The position numbers and the translations under genes are program-made. From JARYMI01 sp964550915 (GTDB lineage Bacteria > Acidobacteriota > Aminicenantia > Aminicenantales > UBA8522): DNA of 8,741 bases. Of this stretch, positions 1 to 6,114 are shown in pieces. Within the stretch, counting starts at the first letter, position 1; every line of letters begins with the position of its first letter. The stretch spans positions 1 through 8,741 of the forward strand of contig CAZKBY010000116.1 of the NCBI GenBank assembly GCA_964550915.1, read 5' to 3'. The notes under the pieces are model-generated. The model did not search any database, was not told the origin of the DNA, and was given only the letters and a program-made list of their open reading frames with translations.

Positions 1-301
1 GGCCGAAGCCCAAGTCAAGCCCGTCCTCCAGAAAAGAGTCGAGCCCAAGTATCCGCCGGTGGCCCTGAACATGAGGATTGAAGGAAAGGTCACCGTTAAC
101 GCCCTGATCTCTGAAACGGGCGAAGTGATCAGGACCGAGATCCTTAAGGTCGCATCGGGCGACTATGGATTTGAGCGGGCGGCTGAGAACGCCGTCAAAC
201 AGTGGCTGTTCAGACCGGCCCAGAAAGACGGGGTTAACGTCAAAGTCTGGAAACCTATTGAGATTGGTTTCAAGCTAAATCAATCGCCGTCAAAGGAGTA
301 A
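1..301 (+). CDS. TonB-family protein, C-terminal domain (5' truncated)
   Basis: The gene enters from the left edge, with the reading phase starting at base 2, and ends at TAA 299-301. The visible 99 residues match a TonB C-terminal domain: a YPP motif (about residues 17-19), a GKVTVNALI strand, a GEV turn, the helix with AAENAVKQW, and then FRPAQKDG followed by the last strand (WKPIEIGFKL). In the family this domain contacts TonB-dependent outer-membrane receptors and passes on energy from an inner-membrane ExbB/ExbD-type motor, or it occurs as a stand-alone domain in exported proteins. The N-terminal part, with any membrane anchor and proline-rich linker, lies outside the window, so I cannot tell a true energy transducer from a TonB-domain fusion. 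The stop is 4 nt before the next start, which implies one transcript and probably coupled translation. Confidence 0.88.
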   Translation, partial: AEAQVKPVLQKRVEPKYPPVALNMRIEGKVTVNALISETGEVIRTEILKVASGDYGFERAAENAVKQWLFRPAQKDGVNVKVWKPIEIGFKLNQSPSKE

Positions 302-305
302 AAGA

Positions 306-560
306 ATGGCCTTAAGCAAGGAGCAAGAGGAACTTTACAAAAAGACCATGCAGGAAGCGAAGAGGCAGCTTGAGGGAGTTGATGCCCAGATCGAGAAAGA
401 ACTCCAGAAAGTCAGAGAACGATTGGCCGAGCTCCAGGAATCAAAGAAGTCCTACCGGATGATTTATGAAGGTACCGCCAAATTGCTGGGTGTCGAAAGC
501 GAGCTGGAAGACGAAGAGGAAAGCTCAGATGTCGCTGCTGCCGCCTCGAGCAAGATGTAG
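306..560 (+). CDS. small charged coiled-coil protein, function unknown
   Basis: This encodes an 84-residue protein starting at ATG 306, with a good Shine-Dalgarno (AGGAG, 294-298) lying inside the end of the TonB gene and 7 nt from the start. I do not recognise a family. Residues about 4-52 are rich in Glu, Lys, Gln and Leu with heptad-like spacing (for example LEGVDAQIEKELQKVRERL), which suggests one long helix that forms a coiled coil. A short segment (YRMIYEGTAKLLGV) follows, then an acidic stretch (ELEDEEESS) and an Ala/Ser-rich tail. There is no signal peptide or membrane segment, so it is probably cytoplasmic, unlike the product of the preceding gene. The tight linkage to the TonB gene suggests a shared job, but nothing in the sequence says which. 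Coding status is supported by the RBS, the spacing and the plausible protein composition. Confidence 0.75.
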   Translation: MALSKEQEELYKKTMQEAKRQLEGVDAQIEKELQKVRERLAELQESKKSYRMIYEGTAKLLGVESELEDEEESSDVAAAASSKM

Positions 561-627
561 GCCCGCTGTGCCTTTTCTGCTGCCCGCCTGATCCCTTTTT
601 CTGCGCCCTCCCTCCATCTAATTCTTC

Positions 628-1689
628 CTATCTCTTCATTAATCTCTCTGACGACTCCGTTTTGTGCATCTTCCCGGCCAGCTGGCCGCAGGCGGCTTGA
701 ATGTCAGCGCCTTTGGGGCGGCGCAACGTCGCTTTCACCCCTTTTTCTTCGAGCCTCCTCAAAAAAATCTCATTCGTCTCCCTTGGTGGAGGAGCAAAAT
801 CCAGTCGGGGGACCGGGCTGCAGGGAATCAGGTTGACCTTGGCTCTAAGCCGCCTGGCGATTGAAGCCAGACGGGAGGCATCTTCCAGAGAATCATTGAG
901 TCCGCCAAGAAGAATGTACTCTAAGGTCATCATCCGGCCTGTAGTCCGGACATAATCCTGGCAGGCCTGGAGGACTTTCTGGAGAGGATACTTGCGGCTG
1001 ACGGGCAGGAGCTTCGACCGCAGTTCCTCCCGCACCGCATGGAGAGAAAGAGAAAGATGCAGCTGAAGCCCGAGAGTCTTCAGGCGCTCGATCCCGGGGA
1101 TAATGCCGACCGTGGAGACAGTGATGCGGCGAGAGGCGATGCCCAACCCCCGGGAGTCATTCATGATCTGAATGGCTTTGGCGACGTTATCGTAATTATC
1201 GAGGGGTTCGCCCATGCCCATGAAAACAAAGTTGGTCAGGTGGAGACTGAGTTTGTCCCGCAAAAAAAGGACCTGGCCGAGTATCTCGGAAGGCCGGAGG
1301 TTCCGCTTGAACCCTCCCCGGCCGCTGGCGCAAAAAGCGCAGCCGAACTTGCAGCCCACCTGAGTCGAAAGGCACAGGGTGTTCCTTCTGTCCGCTGGGA
1401 TGAGCACGGTCTCGATATAATTCCCGTCAGCGAGCCGGAAAAGAAATTTTTCCGTTTTATCAGCCGAGACGAGCCGCTCGCCCAACTCGAGCGATTCAAG
1501 CGAAAAGCGTTCCTCGAGCCTGAGTCTCATGGATTTAGGAAGGTCTGTGAACGCCTCGAATGAAGCTGCTCCCCTTTTATAGAGCCAGTCGAAAATCTGT
1601 CCCGCCCGGTAGGAGGGCTGGCCTAAATCCTTGAGCTCTTCGGTAAGCTCTTTGAACGAGAGATCCCGGATGTCTTGCATGACTTTCAT
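628..1689 (-). CDS. rlmN: 23S rRNA (adenine2503-C2)/tRNA (adenine37-C2) methyltransferase RlmN
   Basis: This is a 353-residue radical-SAM methyltransferase of typical family length. It methylates C2 of A2503 in 23S rRNA and, in E. coli, A37 of some tRNAs, in the cytoplasm. The N-terminal domain (about 1-85) contains the YRAGQIFDWLYKRG helix that contacts RNA. The radical-SAM CxxxCxxC cluster is C113, C117 and C120, followed by GGFKRNL. The GMGEP SAM-binding motif is at 158-162. The two cysteines essential for the mechanism are present: C106 (counterpart of E. coli C118) and C334 in the AACGQL motif (counterpart of C355). The enzyme therefore looks intact. The start (1689) has no clear Shine-Dalgarno; a second ATG three codons inside is an equal alternative. 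The gene lies 69 nt downstream of the response regulator on the same strand and converges with the coiled-coil gene. Confidence 0.96.
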   Translation of the reverse strand: MKVMQDIRDLSFKELTEELKDLGQPSYRAGQIFDWLYKRGAASFEAFTDLPKSMRLRLEERFSLESLELGERLVSADKTEKFLFRLADGNYIETVLIPADRRNTLCLSTQVGCKFGCAFCASGRGGFKRNLRPSEILGQVLFLRDKLSLHLTNFVFMGMGEPLDNYDNVAKAIQIMNDSRGLGIASRRITVSTVGIIPGIERLKTLGLQLHLSLSLHAVREELRSKLLPVSRKYPLQKVLQACQDYVRTTGRMMTLEYILLGGLNDSLEDASRLASIARRLRAKVNLIPCSPVPRLDFAPPPRETNEIFLRRLEEKGVKATLRRPKGADIQAACGQLAGKMHKTESSERLMKR

Positions 1690-1719
1690 GTGATCGTGGC
1701 CATGAGCCAGAGGATGATC

Positions 1720-1742
1720 CCGGCCTCAGGGCCGGAGAGGCC
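1720..1742 (-). other. GC-rich inverted repeat between response regulator and rlmN
   Basis: CCGGCC (1720-1725) and GGCCGG (1730-1735) form a perfect 6-bp stem with a 4-nt loop. An overlapping alternative pairs 1722-1727 with 1737-1742 (GGCCTC/GAGGCC, 9-nt loop). No T-run follows on either strand, so it is not a convincing intrinsic terminator. In the minus-strand transcript it would sit in the spacer ahead of rlmN and could affect processing or read-through. It may also be chance in GC-rich DNA. Confidence 0.3.
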
Positions 1743-1758
1743 GAAAATTCCCCTCGAT

Positions 1759-2172
1759 TCAGGCGCTCGGCTCCTGGCTTGACTTTTCTTCCTCTTCAGC
1801 AATTTCCCGACAGAGTTTATACACCTTTTGCATCAAGACTGACGTCTCGAAAGGCTTTTCGATGAACTCGTCGGCCCGGCTGCCACGCAGGGCATCCTTG
1901 GCCGTCGCTCCCTTGTAAACAGCGGTCATCAAAATAACCTTTGTCCGGCTCAATTCAGGGCTCTCTTTGATCCTTTTGCAGACTTCGACGCCGTCGATCT
2001 TGGGCAGGAGAAAATCACAGATGACGATATCAGGCTTTTCCCGGAGAGCCAGCTCAAAGCCGGATTCTCCGTCACGGGTGGAAAAGACATAAAATTCGCT
2101 TCTCGTCAGGATGCCTTCCAGAAGGCGCACCGTGACCCGATCGTCGTCGATGATGACAATCTTGCTGTTCAT
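1759..2172 (-). CDS. stand-alone response regulator receiver protein (CheY-like)
   Basis: This is a 137-residue single receiver domain with no output domain. The sequence shows all key residues: the acidic pocket D9-D11 (IIDDD), the phospho-acceptor D53 (VICDFLLPKIDG), T83 (LMTA) and K106 (IEKPF). Proteins of this type are phosphorylated by a histidine kinase and act by binding a partner protein. About 15 residues beyond the domain form an acidic, Ser-rich tail (EEEEKSSQEPSA). No kinase, chemotaxis or output gene lies in the window, so its partner is unknown. The start at 2172 is preceded by an A/G-rich stretch (AAAAGGAAAAAAG) that is a weak, distant ribosome site. A strong promoter lies upstream (2218-2247). 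rlmN follows after 69 nt and may be co-transcribed. Confidence 0.95.
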   Translation of the reverse strand: MNSKIVIIDDDRVTVRLLEGILTRSEFYVFSTRDGESGFELALREKPDIVICDFLLPKIDGVEVCKRIKESPELSRTKVILMTAVYKGATAKDALRGSRADEFIEKPFETSVLMQKVYKLCREIAEEEEKSSQEPSA

Positions 2173-2217
2173 GGCCGGACAACTTTTTTCCTTTTAAACC
2201 CCAAATCGAGAGCCTAA

Positions 2218-2247
2218 AATATACAGCCAGAAGGGGAATTCTGTCAA
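2218..2247 (-). promoter_or_regulatory. sigma70-like promoter for the response regulator (and possibly rlmN)
   Basis: Read on the minus strand, a perfect TTGACA -35 box (2247-2242) is followed by an 18-nt spacer and TATATT (2223-2218), five of six matches to the consensus -10. Transcription would start near 2211, leaving a leader of about 40 nt before the ATG at 2172. Position, orientation and match quality all fit. Confidence 0.7.
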
Positions 2248-2280
2248 ATGTTTTTGCCCGAAGATCAGGCCGGCTCCGGC

Positions 2281-2309
2281 TTGACTTGCCTCGCCTGCTG
2301 GTGTAATAA
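2281..2309 (+). promoter_or_regulatory. candidate sigma70-like promoter for the DUF6599-led gene run
   Basis: TTGACT (2281-2286, five of six matches) is followed by TGTAAT (2302-2307, five of six, but only a 15-nt spacer) or TAATAA (2304-2309, 17-nt spacer, poorer match). It lies about 50 nt upstream of the first possible start (2356) and about 35 nt from the minus-strand promoter, pointing the other way. It is weaker evidence than the minus-strand promoter. Confidence 0.4.
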
Positions 2310-2355
2310 GTCCAACAAGCGCCGGATAGGTGCATGTGGATGAGACTGTCTCTTC

Positions 2356-3267
2356 ATGTTGTTCAGCCATCGAGCGCGAACGATGATCATTCTTAGATTA
2401 TATATTTTCGTGTTCGCTATCTTCGTTGCCGGAGGCACCGTGAACAATCTTTTTCAGGTCATTCCTCAAAGAATTTTGGACTGGGAGGCGTCGGGGAAAG
2501 ACCAGGTCTATGACCGGAAAACGATCTTCAATTATATGGACGGCGGCGCCGAGGTTTATCTCGCCTTCGATTTCCGGGAAGTCTTGGTCCGCCGGTACAA
2601 AGACCGATCGGGAATCGAAATCGTCCTCGACATCTATGACATGGGTTCTGCGGATGAAGCTTATGGCGTCTTCTCCTGCGACCGCGAGGACCCCGAAGCT
2701 GCAATCGGCCAGGAATCGACCTTCGGCCCCGGGCTTCTCCGGCTCTGGCAGGGACGCTATTTCGTCTCCATCACCTCAGCGGGCGAAGAGGAAAAGGCCG
2801 CTAAGGGCATTCTTGAGCTGGGGAAGGCTGTCGCTCCTCTCCTCGGCCCAGCCGGGCAACGCCCTTCGTTTCTCCGGCTCCTGCCGCCAGAAGGACTCGT
2901 CAAGAGCAAGATCAGCTATTTTCATGGCCCCATCAGCCTGAACAATAGATATTTCGTGGCCAGCGAAAATATCCTGGGGCTCGATAGAGGAAAGACCGAC
3001 TGCGTTTTCGCTGAATATGAGGACGGTGAAGAAACGGCCAAGCTTTTAGTCGTCCGCTATCCCGATGAGACTCAGGCGGAGGCCGCCTGCCAATCCTTCC
3101 TGAAAAGCTTTGTGCCGGATGCGGAACCAGACGGAGTGGCGAGAGGAGAAGACAAAAAATGGGTACTCTGCCGGCGACATCTGAACTTTTTGGCAATTGT
3201 CTTTGAGGCCGCATCTGAGGAACGCGCAAAAAACCTATTTGCCGCCGTGCGCTTTCCCGCCAAGTGA
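2356..3267 (+). CDS. exported DUF6599-like protein
   Basis: This is a 303-residue protein if started at 2356. The alternative ATG at 2383 (residue 10) gives a cleaner signal peptide (MIILRLYIFVFAIFVAGG) and may be the true start; neither has a strong Shine-Dalgarno. The hydrophobic stretch is at residues about 11-29, so the protein is exported or membrane-anchored. The body resembles the DUF6599 family by two features I recognise: an FNYMDGGAEVYLAFDF block (58-73) and an IYDMGSADEAYGVFS block (93-107). A second half (about 187-300) appears to repeat the fold with KLLVVRYPDETQAEAA and a C-terminal ERAKNLFAAVRF. No catalytic motif is evident and the family has no known activity. The stop is only 7 nt from the start of the DUF362 gene, so the two are almost certainly co-expressed. 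Confidence 0.85.
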   Translation: MLFSHRARTMIILRLYIFVFAIFVAGGTVNNLFQVIPQRILDWEASGKDQVYDRKTIFNYMDGGAEVYLAFDFREVLVRRYKDRSGIEIVLDIYDMGSADEAYGVFSCDREDPEAAIGQESTFGPGLLRLWQGRYFVSITSAGEEEKAAKGILELGKAVAPLLGPAGQRPSFLRLLPPEGLVKSKISYFHGPISLNNRYFVASENILGLDRGKTDCVFAEYEDGEETAKLLVVRYPDETQAEAACQSFLKSFVPDAEPDGVARGEDKKWVLCRRHLNFLAIVFEAASEERAKNLFAAVRFPAK

Positions 3268-3274
3268 GGTGAGC

Positions 3275-4159
3275 ATGAGACAAAGCATCACTCGTCGTGA
3301 TTTCATCCGGGAAGCAGCCGCGGCCGCCCTGGGCGCCGCGGCTCTCGGTCTTATTGATTATCTACCGGCCGAGGAGCCCAAGTCTCGCGTCGTCCTCATC
3401 CGGCATCCCGATGCCCTTGACGAAAATTCCGAGTTCAACGAGATGGTCATTCAGCAGATGTTAGACGAGGCCGTGATGACTCTCCTCGATAAGAGCGATC
3501 CTGTGGCAGCCTTCAAGCTCCTGGTTAAGCCTGATGACATCGTCGGAATCAAAACTAACGTCTGGTCCTATCTTCCCACGCCAGCGGCCGTCGAAAAGGC
3601 GATCAAGGGCCGCCTGTCAGACACCGGGGTCAAAGAAGAAAATATCAGCATCGACGACCACACAGTCCGGACCAACCCGATTTTCGTCAAAGCGACGGCC
3701 CTCATCAATGTCAGGCCGCTCAGAACCCATTACCTGGCCGGGATGTCCGGATGCATCAAGAACTACATCATGTTCGGCGAATCCCAGCCGGATTTCCACC
3801 CTGACAGTTGCGCTTCGCTGGGGTCGGCCTTCCTTCTCCCCCAGGTCAAGGGGAAGACCAGGCTGAACATCCTCTGCGCCCTGACACCCCAGTATCACGG
3901 CCGCGGTCCCCATCATTTTAGCCGGCGTTTTGTCTGGAATTACAAAGGTCTCCTGGTCAGCCAAGATCCGGTGGCAATCGATACCATCGGGCTGATGCTG
4001 ATCATGGCCAAACGTCGCCAGGAACTCGGGCCCGGCCAAGAGCTGCCGCCCGTTCCGAAACATATCCAGATCGCCGACACAAAATACGGCCTGGGCACTA
4101 GCGACCTCAACAAAATCGAGCTCATCAAGTTAGGCTGGCTCGAGGGCGCGATGATTTAG
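3275..4159 (+). CDS. Tat-exported DUF362 domain protein
   Basis: This encodes 294 residues from ATG 3275, chosen because GAGGTGA (3266-3272) lies just upstream and because this start exposes a twin-arginine signal (TRRDFIR, residues 6-12) followed by an Ala-rich hydrophobic stretch to about residue 27. An earlier in-frame ATG (3197) would bury the signal and overlap the previous gene. DUF362 features are a VGIKTNVWSYLPTPAAVEKAI block (90-110), a conserved His (H152) with GMSGCIKNYI (156-165), and QDPVAIDTIG (230-239). Many DUF362 proteins also carry ferredoxin-like CxxCxxC clusters. This one has only three isolated cysteines (C160, C179, C201) and so binds no obvious Fe-S cluster. Tat export implies folding, perhaps around a cofactor, before transport. 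The biochemical role is unknown. Confidence 0.88.
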   Translation: MRQSITRRDFIREAAAAALGAAALGLIDYLPAEEPKSRVVLIRHPDALDENSEFNEMVIQQMLDEAVMTLLDKSDPVAAFKLLVKPDDIVGIKTNVWSYLPTPAAVEKAIKGRLSDTGVKEENISIDDHTVRTNPIFVKATALINVRPLRTHYLAGMSGCIKNYIMFGESQPDFHPDSCASLGSAFLLPQVKGKTRLNILCALTPQYHGRGPHHFSRRFVWNYKGLLVSQDPVAIDTIGLMLIMAKRRQELGPGQELPPVPKHIQIADTKYGLGTSDLNKIELIKLGWLEGAMI

Positions 4160-4204
4160 CCAATTCATGGACTGCCCGGACTAAGGCGTAACAGAGGAAA
4201 AGAA

Positions 4205-6067
4205 ATGCTGAAAAACAAACCGAAAATCGCAGCGGTTATTCTTGCCGGGATGTTGGCCGTATTTCTGGGGGCAGAGCGGCCCTCAGAAAGGCAATCGGGC
4301 GGGTCCCCCTCCGGATTGACCTACGCAGGCTCGGCGCTATGGACGAAAGCCCATGACATCGTCATCAAGGGAAATCTCGGTTACTGCGCTTTCCTCAACG
4401 GCCTTGTCATCCTTGACTTGACGGACCTGACGAAGCCAGCGCTCCTTTCTCAGCTCTACTTGGGCGGCGGGTACGCCATCGCGGTCCGGGAAAAAACAGC
4501 TTATATGGCCGCCGACAAAGAGGGTCTGAAAATCATCGATGTCTCTGACCCAAAGTTCCCTCTGCTCAAGGGCAGCGCGGATACAAAAGGCGAAGCCCGC
4601 GATATCTCCCTGAGCGGATCTTATGCTTTTATGGCGGACGGAGCTGAGGGTTTAGTTGTCCTTGATATCAGCAATCCCGCCCACCCAAAACCTGTCGGAA
4701 CCTGGGATTCGCCCGGGGAATCCATGGGAATCGCTATAAGGGATGCCGTGGCTTACATCGCGGACGGGAGCGCCGGTCTCCAGGTCGTTAACCTCGGAAA
4801 TCCTGCCAAGCCGGTATTAGTCGGGGCCTTTGACACGGACGGAACTGCCGAGGATATCACTCTTTCAGGAAACTGCGCTTACATCGCAGATGGCTCCTCG
4901 GGCCTTAAGGCCATAGATATCAGCCAGTCATCTTCTCCCAGACAAATTGCCTCCCTGACCACTTCGGGATATTGCCGGGGAGTGTCAGCTGACGGAAACC
5001 TTGTCTGCGCCGGCAATCTCTATGACGGCGGCTACCAGGTCATTGACATCTCCCGTCCAGCCACGCCGGTTGTCGTGGCCACTCAGAAATACACGATGTA
5101 CAACGAAAGCTGGAACGTCGTTTTGATGGGAAAACGGCTCTGTGTTCTGGACTATTTTTCAGGAATCGGTTTCTTCGACCTCTCATCGCCCAAAAGGCCG
5201 GCCATGACCGGTTTTTATCTGACGCCGAGCTCGATCGTCGCTGTCGCCCGCCAAGATCAAACCGCCTACGCGGCTGGAGAATTGTCCGGACTTCGCGTCG
5301 TCGATATCAGCGACCCTCTCCGCCTCCGGCCCCTTGCGGCAACGAGCATTTTTAGGGGGGTCCATGGCCTGGCTGTGAGCGGCGGTTATGCCTATGTTAC
5401 GGACCGCTGGTCCGTCCGGGTTTTCGATATCCAGAATCCCTCCCAGCCCAGACAGGTTCAGGCGATTCAGATTCCAGGCGGCGTGCCCAGGACGGTCGTC
5501 GTCAAAGGATCGCTCGCCTATTTGACGGCCGACCACGCCGGCCTCTATATCATCGACGTTTCCGACCCAAAGGCCGCAAGGCATCTTGGCAGCTATCCGA
5601 TGCCGAGGTTCACCTACGGGTTGGACGTCGCCGGAGACTTCGTCTATCTCGCCAATAGCGATACAGGATTTCACATTATCGATATCAAAGACTCCTCATC
5701 ACCCAAGCTTCAGGGTTCAATCAAGCTCCAAGGGGAGCCCTGCGGTGTGGCCCTTCAGGGAAAATATGCTTACGTTGCTTGCGGTCCCTCGGGACTTCAA
5801 GTCGTCGATATCAGCGATCCGGCTCGGCCCCGGCAGGTTGGATCCTGCACGACTGAGGACTTTGCCAACGGCGTTGCCATTAGCGGCAATTTTGCCTACG
5901 TGACGGATGCAAACGCCGGCGTTAAGAAAATCGATGTCAGCCGTCCCGAATCTCCGAGGGTCATCGCCTCCTTCGATACGCCGGGTGAAGCGACGTGCCC
6001 GGTGCTGGCCGGCGAATTTCTCATCGTCCCCGACGCCTTCTCGCTCCTCGTCTTAAAGCAGAATTAA
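4205..6067 (+). CDS. secreted LVIVD-repeat beta-propeller protein
   Basis: This 620-residue protein starts at ATG 4205, seven nt after GAGG (4194-4197). A Sec signal peptide is clear (MLKNKPKIAAVILAGMLAVFLGA; cleavage probably near residue 23). The rest is tandem LVIVD repeats of 41-45 residues with the pattern GVAVSGNYAYVADGSAGLxVIDISDPxxP, a family that builds beta-propeller blades. I count 14 repeat starts at residues about 48, 89, 130, 172, 214, 256, 301, 342, 386, 427, 469, 511, 553 and 595. Repeats 6 and 7 are the most divergent. There is no lipobox, cell-wall anchor, dockerin or type IX-type sorting domain; the protein ends right after the last repeat. Such propellers usually bind proteins or glycans at the cell surface or in the periplasm, and no enzyme motif is visible. 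The gene lies 45 nt after the DUF362 gene. Confidence 0.93.
   Translation: MLKNKPKIAAVILAGMLAVFLGAERPSERQSGGSPSGLTYAGSALWTKAHDIVIKGNLGYCAFLNGLVILDLTDLTKPALLSQLYLGGGYAIAVREKTAYMAADKEGLKIIDVSDPKFPLLKGSADTKGEARDISLSGSYAFMADGAEGLVVLDISNPAHPKPVGTWDSPGESMGIAIRDAVAYIADGSAGLQVVNLGNPAKPVLVGAFDTDGTAEDITLSGNCAYIADGSSGLKAIDISQSSSPRQIASLTTSGYCRGVSADGNLVCAGNLYDGGYQVIDISRPATPVVVATQKYTMYNESWNVVLMGKRLCVLDYFSGIGFFDLSSPKRPAMTGFYLTPSSIVAVARQDQTAYAAGELSGLRVVDISDPLRLRPLAATSIFRGVHGLAVSGGYAYVTDRWSVRVFDIQNPSQPRQVQAIQIPGGVPRTVVVKGSLAYLTADHAGLYIIDVSDPKAARHLGSYPMPRFTYGLDVAGDFVYLANSDTGFHIIDIKDSSSPKLQGSIKLQGEPCGVALQGKYAYVACGPSGLQVVDISDPARPRQVGSCTTEDFANGVAISGNFAYVTDANAGVKKIDVSRPESPRVIASFDTPGEATCPVLAGEFLIVPDAFSLLVLKQN
4346..6064 (+). 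repeat. 14 tandem LVIVD repeats (protein-level), about 126 nt per unit
   Basis: Successive units are spaced 41, 41, 42, 42, 42, 45, 41, 44, 41, 42, 42, 42 and 42 residues apart. The best-conserved core is SGLxVVDISDP, preceded by a YAYVAD-like strand. Most units have diverged at the DNA level, but a 17-nt identity (5297-5313 and 5801-5817) links units 8 and 12, exactly 504 nt apart, that is four 42-codon units. The fourteenth unit stops before the DISxP segment. Confidence 0.85.
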
Positions 6068-6114
6068 CGTCAAGCCTTTTTCAAGAGGCGAGTTATTCAA
6101 AATAGGAGAGATTA

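Noticed and set aside
561..627. Possible bidirectional terminator between the convergent coiled-coil and rlmN genes
   Set aside because: The stretch is pyrimidine-rich but I find no inverted repeat able to form a stable stem.
1039..1563. 174-codon plus-strand open frame
   Set aside because: It lies entirely antisense to rlmN, whose protein is unmistakable, and shows no recognisable domain.
1689..1704. Five-codon mini-frame (ATG at 1704-1702, minus strand) whose TGA overlaps the rlmN start
   Set aside because: It has no Shine-Dalgarno and is short enough to occur by chance; leader-peptide control of rlmN is not supported.
2072..2335. 87-codon minus-strand frame overlapping the start of the response regulator
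   Set aside because: It is out of frame with the regulator, overlaps its promoter, and has no recognisable features.
3197..3274. Upstream in-frame start for the DUF362 gene (ATG 3197)
   Set aside because: It would overlap the previous gene by 71 nt, has no ribosome site, and adds 26 residues in front of a clear twin-arginine signal; ATG 3275 has a Shine-Dalgarno.
5183..5674. 163-codon minus-strand open frame
   Set aside because: It is antisense to LVIVD units; the residue pattern is the mirror of the repeat codons, not a protein family.
6074..6089. Short inverted repeat GCCTTT/AGAGGC between the propeller and M20 genes
   Set aside because: It is a six-pair stem including a G-U, with no T-run; it is expected by chance.
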